A DNA stretch of 64,000 bases, from NCBI GenBank assembly GCA_009746045.1, contig RPFO01000015.1, positions 2,654,932 to 2,718,931 of the forward strand, read 5' to 3'. The number at the start of each line of letters is the position of its first letter. Position 1 is the stretch's first letter. The notes beneath the pieces were generated by a model, which saw only the letters and a program-made list of their open reading frames with translations, ran no database searches and was not told the origin of the DNA. Shown in pieces: positions 53,970 to 63,937 of this stretch. This stretch comes from Mesostigma viride. Taxonomy: Eukaryota; Streptophyta; Mesostigmatophyceae; Mesostigmatales; Mesostigmataceae. Made by a program: the position numbers and the translations under genes.

Positions 53970-54540
53970 TGTTACGTCGCGTAACAATTCGTTGTAGTTA
54001 CGGACGTAAATTAGGTCTTTTGCCTCGGTTGTCCCTAGGTTTACGTGTAGCTCCTACCGGGACACTATTGTCCTCGTAACAGTACCGTGGTACATTGGGT
54101 GCCTTTGGGGCGCCGCGCCGCGTACTTTACTAGTGGTCCTATCCTTTGGTAGAATGTAGTGGACCAGCGTGCATCTGTAGATGTAGTGGACCAGCGTGCA
54201 TCTGTAGGCGAGGGCCATGTCGGCCCGAGCGTGTTGGACCGTTGGTGACCATTTATGCACGCTCTACCCCTCGTGTGTGCACTCGGCGTGTGTTAAATGA
54301 ATTAACACATATAGGCTTGGGTCACGGCAGTGTAGTTGTGTTTCCTTCCTCTATTCCTGGAGTAAACGGGTTTGTGTAAATGGCTTATGGCGTATTACAG
54401 TAGCACATACGTGAATGCATTGAGATCTGGATCGTCTCGTTCGTCTTTCGCTAGGGGTTTAACTAGAGGCGGCCTCACTAGTCTAGGTACAATTAGGACA
54501 GGTAGAGGTAGAGGTGGCGGTAGAGGCTTGCGGCGTAACA
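53970..54540 (+). repeat. Gyp1 3' LTR (571 bp)
   Basis: It starts TGTTACGTCGCGTAACA and ends GGCGTAACA. It carries the same 27-bp direct repeat as the 5' LTR and is followed by the CTTTG duplication. Confidence 0.95.
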
Positions 54541-54580
54541 CTTTGCTCAGGTGTTCTTAGTCGACAGCGTGTAGTACACC

Positions 54581-55694
54581 ATGGCCGACGGGCGCCGTAG
54601 CAAGGGTGCCCCAGCCAGTGGTAATAATGGAGGTGCAGGTAGTGGGACCGCCCACGTAGATGATGTGGGGGTTACCGGCGAGATTACCAATGTACCTATT
54701 AATAATAATACACATGCTGTCTCTGGATATGATCTCACCACACAGGGTCACCTTATTGTTAATCAGCTGCAACCTGTCACTTCAGACTCTAAGCCAAAGC
54801 AGGCAGAGGAGTTTGTGGAAGGACTAGAGGGGTTTCCAAGCTTGTACGGTGGTACAAACTATTATCAGATCTGGATAGGCAGCCAGACTTTTGGCAAGTG
54901 CACAGGTCAGATTAAAGACCTCACTAGAGAGTGCAAGAAGGCCAACAAGGCCTGGGCAGTCTACGTGGCAGAGCTGAGGGAGCTGCTAGAGGATCAACGG
55001 AAGAAAGTGGGGATCCATTGGCAGGATAAATACCAAGGGTGGGAGGTCAAAGGAGACCTCATCCAGAATTTTCTCAACTATTGTAAAATGGTTGAGGAGG
55101 GCAGGGCTCATGGCTTTAATGTAGCTGACAGCATTCAATGCCCTGACTAACTGGCTGAAGGTTTCTGGGCTGGACAAGGCAACACGTGGCTCTTTAAAGG
55201 TCATGTGTGCCCCACACTCTACCCTGAAGGCTTATAAGGTCATAATCAAACAAGCACTCGAGGCAGAGGAGCTGTTTGAGGGTGGGGTGCCAGCTGTGAA
55301 GGCTACCCATGCAGGTGGGCGTGCCCAGGGGGGTTCCAGAGCGTCTGAGGCTGACAGAAGCCAAGGAGGGCGTGGGGGCAACCATAACAAGCGGAAGGCC
55401 AGCCGTTCGCCCGACCCTGACGGGCAATCACATGCCAAGTCGGTGTTCAGGAGGGTGGGTGGCAAGCCCAAGCCGGGTAACGCGTCTGACAACGGGGGTG
55501 GTGGCCAGGGCAAGTCCAAGGTCCAATGCTACCTGTGCAAGGGATGGGGGCATATCAAGAAGGAGTGTCCCAGCTTCAAGAAGTCCAAGGGCCAGGGCAG
55601 CAACAAGAATAACAACAACAAAAACAACAAGAACAAGTCCCAGGCAGGCCAGCCTTCAAAGGGCAGTCAACAAGAAGACAACAAGGAGCAGTGA
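54581..55694 (+). pseudogene. gag: Cop3 gag (one frameshift)
   Basis: It starts MADGRRSKGAPASGNNGG at 54581, just after the Gyp1 insertion point. It encodes a helical capsid-like domain (AEEFVEGLEGFPSLYGGTN, KDLTRECKKANKAWAVYVAE). Near 55125 the frame moves by one base; afterwards it reads FNALTNWLKVSGLDKATRG, then a charged Gly/Arg/Lys region with KRKASRSPDPDG. The CCHC knuckle CYLCKGWGHIKKEC (about 55527-55568) precedes a Lys/Asn-rich tail ending DNKEQ. The stop is TGA 55692-55694 in the context CAG-TGA-CTG, and pol follows in the same frame. Confidence 0.9.
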
Positions 55695-57331
55695 CTGTCT
55701 GAGGCAACCCCTACACACCTTAATTCACCCAAGGGGGAGGCCAGGTGCTCCAATGCAGATTTTATATCTGGGCAACAAGAGGGTGATCTCCAGGTTCAGG
55801 TTGGCCCCAGGTCACCTGGAGAGGTACAGGTTCCTATGAAGACGTCCTTGACAGCTGGTGCAGCTGTAAGAATGTCTGACCCCATGCATCCTCGTGCTGG
55901 GCACGAGGGTGGACCTCTCATTTTGAGAGAAACCAATGTACAACCACAGAGGGGTGTGAAGGCCTCTGGTGGTATGCATGTGGTCCCTGCTGGCGGTCCA
56001 GGTGTTGGGCATGAGCAGGGTGACTCAGGCTCTGAGTCAGAACAGGATGGAAGTCAGCATGGTGATGCTGGACAACCTGACAGCACAGTCCTGACTGTGC
56101 CAGGGACTGCTTCCTCCGTGTACCAGGAGCTGGGTGCCCGAATCCACAACATGTTTGGGCATGCCACTTCTCTGTCAAACAACTTTGCCTTCCGTATGGG
56201 CAAGGCACCCCTTCTTAAGGCGTGCCAGCAAGCTGCCTCACGGTGTAAGTGCCAGTTGTCCTCCAACAAGCCCAGGAAATCACATGCCAAAGCTCTACCT
56301 CAGAGCATTGGTGATCTGCAGTGTGATATCCAACACATCAGGGGCATGCAACTGTTGGTGTGCGTGGACAGGTACACAAAGTACAAGGTGCTAGAGCATT
56401 TACCTTCTATGAAGAACAGGTACTTGCTGGCTGCCCTGCAGAATGTAAGAGCCAAGTTTCCTACCACAAGGATCCAGGTGGACATGCAGTTTCAGCATCT
56501 CAAGGGTGATCCCACCCTTCCTGAGTTGCTGGTTACACCTAGGGAGGCTCATGGGCAGCAGGGTGCTATAGAGAGGGCAATCCAGGAGGTCAAGAAATTG
56601 ATCATCTCTGAAAACTGGGTACCCTTGTCTGCACCTGCACTTGTCAGGAGTGCATGGTTGAGGAACGTGGAGCAGCAGCTGAACAGCAGGGTCAATTTCT
56701 ACTATGATGGAGTTGCTGTCAGCCCAATGGGTCTATATCATGGTCTGTGCCCCCCACATGTGCTGGAGGGCTGGAAACATGCTGCACATGTCACCTTTGC
56801 CAAGCTGAGGGAGAAGGACCGGGGTTGGAAGATGCTGGAGCCAACAGTGGGTCAGAAGGTATTAGCTTGGAAGGAACCGAGCCTGTATGGCAAACGTGGT
56901 AGCTGGAGTCCTGGGGTGGTTACTCAGGTTGATGAAGCTAGCCACGCATGCTTGGTCAGCATGGAGGACGAACCAAAGCATGTACACCGGCTGAGTTGGT
57001 CATATATCAAGCCTAACCTGATGATTGAGGGCAGTCAGGCACAAGGCTCACAGGATCTGCAGGATTTTCAGGTCCCAAGTGGCATCACTGACGCAACGAC
57101 CACATCTGTTGCAGGGGAATCTGTCAGCCCTGGCCAGGTTGCAGAGGTACTTGTTGAACAGGCTGCAAGGTCAACAGCTGGGGAGTCAACTGTCAAACCC
57201 AAGGCTCTAACCAAGCCCAGGGGGACTAGTTTGGCTGGATTGATTGGGGCTCTGCAAAGGCCGGGCCAAGAAGCAGCCCAAGGTAGCCAAGCTCAGGTGG
57301 CATGGCAATCTGGGGCTGGACACTGCCTTAG
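55695..57331 (+). pseudogene. pol: Cop3 pol, first part: integrase
   Basis: The frame is open from the codon after the gag TGA, with no further stop. It has an acidic Gly/Gln linker, then integrase: IHNMFGHAT (H-x4-H), KCQL region, LQCDIQHIRGMQLLVCVD with the first Asp (about 56324), IQVDMQFQHLKGD with the second (about 56480) and GQQGAIERAIQEVKKLI with the Glu (about 56570). A basic C-terminal region follows (WKEPSLYGKRGSWSPGVVTQ, HRLSWSYIKPNL). By comparison with Cop1 a one-base change near 57260 shifts the frame before the segment KQPKVAKL. The 1.7-kb DNA transposon lies at 57332. Pol continues at 59054. Confidence 0.9.
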
Positions 57332-59049
57332 CTCGTCGTCTGTCTCTGGTCCTCTACGGAGGACTGAGTTGAACTCAGTCCTCTCTAGAGGACCGAGTTT
57401 TTGGGTTTCGTAGAAAATTCGCCCCGGTCAGAATGTTTGACAAAAAAATTCTCTCAAAATTGATTCAAATACTACGTGAAAAGATCTTTCTTGGACATAT
57501 TTTTGGGATTTTTTTGGATTTGGTATGAGCGGCTAAATGTACGGTCAAAATACAGGTGGTAAGGGTACTTTTCCACGTGAAACGCGAGTTCCGGAAATGC
57601 ACGACCTAGCCATGGCGGCTCGCGCCCATGCATGCAGTTTACGTTTGCGGACGAGTTATCTGTCCAAACTCAGGAAATAGATTTAATATGCCCTAAAGAT
57701 GATAAAAATCAATTTTTAGCTCGCGGGGATGCGATTTACCCGGTGTCGGCACTGTTCTTGCTGGAAAAAACTGCGATAAGGCAGGTCGACGGAATTGATG
57801 ACTGCGCTTGCTTTCCGGCGCAATTTCAATGGCTGATAGGTTTCTTTCTACATTGTAACATGCATTGTATTAGAATAAATTGAGTGACAGTATAGATTTG
57901 ATGATTTCGACCATTCTGTCACGTCATGGCCTATGTGCCGCAAAGTGCCACTTTTGCGGGCACCGCCTGGGCCAAGGTAACGCCAGCCGTGCCAGGTAAA
58001 GCCGGATAATCGTTGCCTCTTCGTTTCTTGATGTTCGTACATGAGTTTAAGCTTGCGAGGCGTTGTCAGGTTCAAGTCTTGATCCTCTTTCTTGACCGTT
58101 GCCTGCCCCTCTCTAAAACCCCCTTTTCAGATGATGTTATCAGGCATTTGCCTTAACCCAGTGGAGTTGTGCAGGGTTTTAGGAGCTGTGCAGGTTTAAA
58201 CACCTTCATAGATGTTAGTTATTCTTTTGCTACGTTCATACTGCATGATTGTGTGGCCACGGGCTGCGTCAAGGGTGCATTCAAGCTTTTACGGGTGAGT
58301 GAAAAGTCTTGGTGACAAACCACTGCCATCATGTGCCAGCAACTATGTTGGCCACATCATGGCAAGGCAAAACAGTTATAGCCATATCTATTGTTGTTAG
58401 AAACAAAGGAAATATGCTTAACCTACCCATTATATTGGTGGTTGACACTTATAATGTAACCCTTTGTTGGTAGGTATCCAAGCCCATTCCCTACATGCAT
58501 GCATAGGCTCTCACTACATGATAAGGTATGATATACCTGAAGTATGATGATGCAAGTGTGTTGTCCTGTAATGCTTGAAGGGAAATGAGTTGATTGGGGT
58601 GGTTGGTGGCCACGGTGGTGTAGTATGACCGCACTTACATGCTAGCAAAGTTAGCAAAAGCCCCATTCCTCTCCTGAGGACTGAGAGTTTTTTAATTGTT
58701 TCAGGCAGTTGCAGTGGCCAAATTGAGCCCAGTTTTTTGCCACGTTTCAAGAACTATATTGTTGACATGCCTATATTTTTTCTTCATGCACCAGGATTTG
58801 ATTGAATTTTTTCCACTCGTTCTTATCCCGAAAAATGCAAATTCGCGAGGGGTGCCCAACGTCCGCGTAATTTTCAGGTGTTCGGGTCAAGTTTTCACAT
58901 ATGCAGTATTTTTGCCAACAAAATGACATCTAGTACACCCCTGATCCACATCAAAACATTTGGGATGGACCCCCCACCTAGTCGCTACACGCGGTTGAAA
59001 GTTGTCAACTCAGTCCTCCTGTGAGGACTGAGTTGGGACAGACGACGAG
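57332..59049. mobile_element. TIR1: 1718-bp DNA transposon (probably non-autonomous) in Cop3 pol
   Basis: Terminal inverted repeats of 13 bp, CTCGTCGTCTGTC at the left and GACAGACGACGAG at the right, are flanked by the 4-bp duplication TTAG (57328-57331 and 59050-59053). Just inside each end is a hairpin of the same 12-bp word: GAGGACTGAGTT-g-AACTCAGTCCTC at the left (about 57359) and AACTCAGTCCTC-ctgt-GAGGACTGAGTT at the right (about 59010). A related GAGGACTGAG occurs near 58675. The body is AT-rich relative to its surroundings and holds only short ORFs; the longest plus-strand one, 57632-57883, resembles nothing I know. No transposase is visible. Superfamily unassigned. Confidence 0.88.
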
Positions 59050-59053
59050 TTAG

Positions 59054-61047
59054 AGGTAGACACTAATTCTCAGGTTTCCATCATTGGGACCAGAGCTGCA
59101 GCAGGGTACAGCATGACTGAACCCAGCTATCAGTTTGTGTCTGACTTCAGTGGCGGGGTACACGTGAAGGTACTGGGTGAGGTATCTATTCCTATCCTTG
59201 GACAGGACACTGCATTTTGTGTCTTGGAGGGCTATCAGGGACCTGCTCTTCTGGGGCAGAATTTCCTATGCCAGGATGGGGTGGTGATCACGTCCTCTCT
59301 CCTGACTAAGGAAGGGGCTGGTCAGGTCCCACTGATTAATTTCAGGACCACTCACCTATCACGTGCAGTAACCAGGACGGTTAAGCGTGTGCAAGTGTGC
59401 CAGGGGCAGGAGCCCTTGGTTGATGACCTCATATTGCCAGCTGCTAGTCATCCAAGCAGTTTGGGCATTAGTCCTCACTCACTTGCTGGACACAGCCCTA
59501 TCAACTACCAAGGCCTGGTGAAGCTCATGTCCTCTCCCATTATGTGTCCCCAGGTCACACTGGGTCTGATTAAATCTGGGGAGGACTGGATCTCCAAGAA
59601 GTGCGTGGAACCTGTCAATGACCTGCCTCCTGCACGGCGTCTACTCAAGCTCAAGTTTGTCATCAAGATGAAGGAGGTGGACGGGGTCAAGGTACCACAT
59701 GTCAGACCAGTGCTGAATGAGTTCAAGGGTACTGGTGAGTGCACTGCTGAGGAGTTGTATACCCCTGGCATGCTGCATGACACTTGGAGGCTGCTGCTGT
59801 GTGTATTTCTAGGCCTTCTCAACAAGGGCTTGGACTATGGCTCAGTGGTGATAGACTTCAAGAGGGCATTTCTGGAGGGGGATGCAGATGTGGCACAGGA
59901 AAAGTGGGAGGGCAAGACGCCTTTCTATGTTAGGGTGCCTGCTGTATGGAAAAGGGACATCCTCACGGAGTTCCTTAAAATCCTCAAGGGCCTGGAGGGC
60001 CTGAGGTCAAGTCCAATAATCTGGAGGGAGACTCTCAACCGTTTCCTGAAGGAGCATTGCAACTTGAAGGTTTCTCCTGTAGACCCCTGTCTGTTTCTGG
60101 GGCAATGGGAAGGCCTACCAGTGTATGCTTCGCTGCACGGGGATGACCTACATCTGATAGCTCCCACGTCGTGGCTCAAGGAGCTGATCTCCATCATTAA
60201 GTCCAAGTTTCCTCTGGGTAGGAAGCAATGGCAGGTGGAGAATGAGCCTCTGCTGTTTGTGGGCATGGAGGCCACACTGGTAAAGAAGGGGGGGGAGTGG
60301 CGTATGCTGCTGGTGGGGGGTAATGACTATCAAGAAACCCTCATTAGCAAGCTTCCTCCAACCATCACACAGGCACTGTGTCCTATGGTCAGGGGCATGG
60401 TTGCTTGGGTGGCAGGCATTTCCAGGCCAGACCTTATGGTCATAGCCAGGTTGCCTGATGACATGCTGGTGGAGCTAGGGTCTGCCAAGGTGGCTGATCA
60501 GGTCAGGGCTTCATCTGGCATTCTGTTGTCTGCAGTGGATTTATCACAACCCATTTGCATGGAGCTGTATGTGGATAGCTCAATGGACAGCAGGCAGGTC
60601 TCCAAGGTCAGGGGCAGGGCTGCAGGGCTCTTTGTGCTCAGACAGGAAGGCCTGGGGAGTTTGGTGAGCTGGTTTAGTCGCCTGCACAAACGGGTGGCTG
60701 TCAGCAGTGATGTGGCAGAATGCAGGGCTATTTGTGAAGGCATTCACACAAGCCTTTATCTGAAGGAGTTGCTTCATCAGATGACTTCTAACACTCCTTG
60801 GCCACTTCAGGTTACCACTCTTCTAAAAACAGACTCCATGGGGATGGTGCAATTCGTGCACAGGCAGATGGCCAGAAGTAGGGACTTGGATTATCTCCTT
60901 CTTAAGGAATTGTCCTCCTTGGCCAATATTGAGCATATCCCTGGGGTTGACAATCCTGCTGATGCTTTGACCAAGCTAGTGCAGAAGGCAGCAGTGCAAT
61001 ACAAGGTTCTTCAGTCTCTGATGGACCCATCTCAGCAAGCTGTCTAA
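59054..61047 (+). CDS. pol: Cop3 pol, second part: protease-like domain, RT, RNase H
   Basis: The open frame runs from LEVDTNSQVSIIG (about 59056) to the TAA at 61045-61047. A retropepsin-like domain comes first: DTNSQVSII, FVSDFSGGVHVKVLGEVSIP and PALLGQNFL. Copia-type RT follows: VVIDFKRAFLEGD, LKGLEGLRSSPIIWRETL, VSPVDPCLF, and SLHGDDLHLIAP (about 60133-60168) at the YVDD position. A thumb/connection region contains MVRGMVAWVAGISRPD. RNase H has MELYVDSSMDSRQVS, SSDVAECRAICEG, LLKTDSMGMVQF and VDNPADALTKL. The domain sequence matches Cop1 and Cop2. The frame is intact over 660 codons. Confidence 0.93.
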
Positions 61048-61594
61048 GCTGGTGCCTGGTCATAGGGCATTGGAGAGCAGATTGTGTGGTAGTGTCAGCA
61101 TTGTGACTGGCATAATACCTGTATTTTAGTCTGTACTAAGGCTCATGGACCATGGTACACTCACTCTGATTTTAATCAGGATACAGCCAGGTTTTGGCTG
61201 GGGTTCATGCTGTTGACTACACAAGGTTGACAGGTCCATTACAGACCATGTATTCTATTTTAAAAGAAATGTATATTTGTACATACTTCTCACAATGGTC
61301 TGGGAACCTTCATACTGGGGTTTATAGGGCGGGGTTCGATTCCCTGGTATTATGTTTCTACAAGCTGGCCTGCTCAGGTGTTATACCTGTTCAGACTTCC
61401 CTAGTTCCCCAGGGCAGGATTTAATTGTTGCCTATGTGTTTCATTTTGTCATTTGTTTGCTGTGGCAATTTATCATCTGACAAGTAGACGGGGAATGACA
61501 TCTGTTCAAGCTTCAAGCTGGAGTGAAGGACATTTCAAGCTACTTCAAGGGTCCCTGGCATGGGATGTGATCCCTAAAGAAAAGAAGGGATTGG
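61048..61594 (+). other. Cop3 3' untranslated region with T-arm-like hairpin and polypurine tract
   Basis: It contains GGTTCGATTCC (61333-61343), a perfect match to the polymerase III B-box/tRNA T-loop consensus. It sits in the stem-loop CGGGG-TTCGATT-CCCTG (61330-61346). Cop1 has the similar GGTTCAATTCC in its 3' region. The polypurine tract AAAGAAAAGAAGGGATTGG is at 61576-61594. No ORF. Confidence 0.75.
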
Positions 61595-62209
61595 AGTTAA
61601 CGTAAAGGATTTACGTTAGATGGATAGAGATTGTTACGCTCTTTCCAACGGCACCTTGAACGCCTCATTTGGTTAAGGAACGTAAAAGTTATGACGTTTC
61701 CTAGGCTGTGCCGACAGTACCCGGCGCGCCACTGTGGGCGCGTACGGACACAGGATGTACAAGTGTCACTATGACAGTCCGCAGGACGTTGACAGGACTT
61801 GTACAGGACTTGATGGTCAATTGATAGGTAGGCGTGCTGTAGCGCGCCAGGACCTAGGAGACAATTGATGCTGAGTAGTGTACGGATAGGTCCACAGGAC
61901 TAGCCGTATGGACAATTGGTAGATCTGCGCGCCAAAGGCGTGCCAGAGTCTGTGTAATCAATTGATTGACAGTTCAGCTGTGACAGTGCAGCTGAATACT
62001 TGGACGCGTCCCTAGCAAGCTATATGTATGACTTGGTAGCTCTAGGACGCTAGTTCTTGCGTGCACGCTCTCTTGGCACTGCGACCCTGTCGCCTGTGCT
62101 GCGTGCAGTCTTGGAAGTGACGTGACTTACGTCTGTGTTCCTTATTCTTAATAAAGGCAACATTTCCTGCAAGAACCATGGCGGAATTCTACACTACACT
62201 CTCACAACT
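61595..62209 (+). repeat. Cop3 3' LTR (615 bp, uninterrupted)
   Basis: It shows the unoccupied Cop2-b target (GTCCCTAGCAAG near 62008). It starts AGTTAACGTAAAGG and ends CTCACAACT. It includes four CAATTG motifs, TTAATAAAGG and the ATG in CCATGG near the 3' end. AGCGG follows. Confidence 0.95.
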
Positions 62210-63254
62210 AGCGGACCTCCTCCGCGTTGTAAGGACCTAGCACACGGCTCACCGGCCTCCCGGCTGCTGTCTGCTCCACCGGCAGTCTGGCCGCACTGCC
62301 ACGGCGATACCACTGAAGGTTCCTGACCCACCTGCTACCACCACCTCGCCGATCGTTGCGAGACCCCCGACCGATTTCAGCAAAGTCGTGTTCCGGCTCA
62401 AACGGAATGTGCAACTCTGCTCTGCGCCGAGCTGAGTACCCCTCGTTCGTGCCATCACCCTCGTCAATCTGCTGTGACGACCTGGCTATGATGCCCGTCG
62501 GTCTATCCACGAATTGCTCGTGGAAGTCTTCGTCGGTGACCTCCCGACCGGTGATTACCGTCACCGTTGGCCCAGTCGCCCCTGGCCTGCTCTGTACTCT
62601 CGGCGTGTCCAAGGTCGACCAGATGCCTGGCGGACGTGTGGTGATAACCCAGTGATCCGCGTGACCACGCGACTCCTGGATCAGAATGTTAACCAAATGC
62701 TCACAAGTCTGAGCAACCACCTCGGCGGAATCCCACGGGCTATCCGCTTCGCGCGTCTGCGCGTCCCGAATTATGTGTGACGCGTCGGTCCCCTCTCCCA
62801 GCGAGCTTGTCGCCACCCAGTGATTATACAACCTGGTTCCACCTAAGCAGATGGCCACCAGCTGGCCCAGCGTCTCTCGCGCTAAGTCAAGCGCCTGGAT
62901 GGTCACGTGCCCGCCCTGGTACGCAACTTCTAGACTGTAGATCAACGAAGCTATCTCGTCTCGTATGGCAACGAGACGCTCCGTGCACACCCTCCCTGTT
63001 TCTCCTGGCGACGTCGTCGCCCGGATCCTCATCACCACGGGGTCGTTCGCCGACGGCCCTGCTGCGTTACCAAACACAGCCACCCAACCGCCCTCCGCAA
63101 GGCCCCTTGCAACGTAGGCCGCCTGCACGAAGGTGGAAGCGTTGGATTGATGAGTATAGGGATAGAAAGCGTTCTCGCGCGCCGGCAACTCTGGTGCTGC
63201 TTCGCGCCTGGGAGAAGACGACTCAGGTGTCTCAACCCGAGCCTCGGCCGACAT
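62210..63254 (-). CDS. Cop1-b ORF1, N-terminal segment (split by Cop3)
   Basis: ATG 63254 (MSAEARVETPESSS) is chosen because it is the first ATG after the 5' LTR. The longer frame to 63443 runs through the LTR. Together with 33647-33758 it gives 383 residues without a stop. An Ala-rich N-terminal segment (ASTFVQAAYVARGLAEGGWV) is followed by the conserved body IRDEIASLIYSLEVAYQGGH, NHWVATSSLGEG, VVAQTCEHLVNILIQESRGH and GVIARSSQQIDEGDG-like wording, and an Arg/Gly patch NDRRGGGSRWVRNLQW. No known domain is recognised. Cop1-a has a degraded copy (1-963). Confidence 0.8.
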
Positions 63255-63284
63255 GAAACCACGCAACAGGAATGCAATAATACG

Positions 63285-63932
63285 AGTTAGCAACCAACCA
63301 GAGCTGTGAGCTCCTGGTCTTCCACGCGCACAACGGGATGAGCCAAAGTTGCAAGGCAGCAACCTTTTTAACCCGTGCACCAAGCCACGACCACGGTGAG
63401 CGTTTCCACGTCCAATGTGGGAGCCTCGGTTCGTGCTTGCCAAGATAGCTGGTCATCCCCCATGACCAAGCTATATCCTTTGTGTTGTTCCTCGTTCCCA
63501 TCGGCGTGACGAGGCACGTGCAGGCGGGCAAGCAAATCCTCAACGTCCACTGGCATCAGTGCAGAGCCAGGACGAACTGGATTTGCCTAGACTCTGCAAC
63601 CTAGGAAGTACAGGACCTGTCACAAGCCTGCAAGGCCTAGTATCCTTGCAGCCCTGTGCCAGCTCCAGTATTCCACCAGTCACAGGCTGCTGCTCCTCTG
63701 GCCTACGTGGACCACAGTCACGTGATAGTCAGGCTAAGCCTGTGCAGGCGCGGCCTGCCACGTGTCCTGTCCACTATACCAGAGGACTGCACCCTAGTCG
63801 GCCACGGACGGCTAGGACTTCGGGACCTCATATCTTTCTCGTCCCTTGTCTGTTTCAGGCGGTCAGCACGGCGTTGGAAAGGTCTTTCCAAACTGCATCC
63901 ACTTAGCATATTGGTTGCCCAAAATGCTAACT
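63285..63932 (-). repeat. Cop1-b 5' LTR (648 bp)
   Basis: On the plus strand it starts AGTTAGCAACCAACC and ends AAAATGCTAACT, followed by GTGGG (63933-63937). The element leader (63255-63284) reads CGTATTATTGC next to the LTR on the minus strand. It resembles the Cop3 leader (CGTATTACTCGC) and does not begin TGG. CACGTG sites are present as in the other Cop1 LTRs. Confidence 0.95.
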
Positions 63933-63937
63933 GTGGG

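Larger units (their letters stand above)
43748..54540 (+). mobile_element. Gyp1: chromovirus-like Ty3/gypsy element inserted in the Cop3 leader
   Basis: LTRs at 43748-44319 (572 bp) and 53970-54540 (571 bp) are flanked by CTTTG (43743-43747 and 54541-54545). The ends are TGTTACG...CGTAACA. The LTRs differ at roughly ten positions by eye, mostly single substitutions plus a one-base indel. The order is leader, hybrid-binding-domain protein, gag, protease, RT, RNase H, integrase, chromodomain, an extra large ORF and a G-rich polypurine tract (53959-53969). At 10.8 kb it is longer than simple chromoviruses because of the two extra genes. Gag and pol are relatively AT-rich, while the extra 3' ORF is GC-rich. 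Confidence 0.95.
33759..62209 (+). mobile_element. Cop3: copia-type element inserted in Cop1-b ORF1; hosts Cop2-b, Gyp1 and a DNA transposon
   Basis: It is flanked by AGCGG (33754-33758 and 62210-62214). The left LTR is 33759-34176 plus 42646-42842, interrupted by Cop2-b. The right LTR is 61595-62209. Both are 615 bp, with AGTTAACG...CAACT ends and few differences. Without guests the element is about 7.5 kb: ORF1 (42867), gag (54581), pol (55695-57331 and 59054-61047) and a 3' untranslated region. The polypurine tract AAAGAAAAGAAGGGATTGG (61576-61594) has the same 3' end as that of Cop1. Domain order and motifs make it a sister of Cop1. Confidence 0.95.
27059..63932 (-). mobile_element. Cop1-b: copia-type element inserted in Gyp2; contains Cop3 and its guests
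   Basis: LTRs at 27059-27709 (3' LTR) and 63285-63932 (5' LTR) are flanked by GTGGG. They begin AGTT and end AACT. Removing the Cop3 block (33759-62209 plus one AGCGG) leaves about 8.4 kb in the order 5' LTR, ORF1, gag, pol, 3' untranslated region, 3' LTR. Gag and ORF1 are uninterrupted apart from the Cop3 insertion. Pol has frameshifts and an internal inversion. Confidence 0.94.

Noticed and set aside
57632-57883. 83-residue ORF in the TIR1 transposon
   Set aside because: Too short and without a transposase motif; noted as unsupported.
61330-61346. A tRNA gene at the T-arm-like hairpin of Cop3, also at 20497-20511
   Set aside because: I cannot fold a complete cloverleaf or find an A-box or matching acceptor stem.
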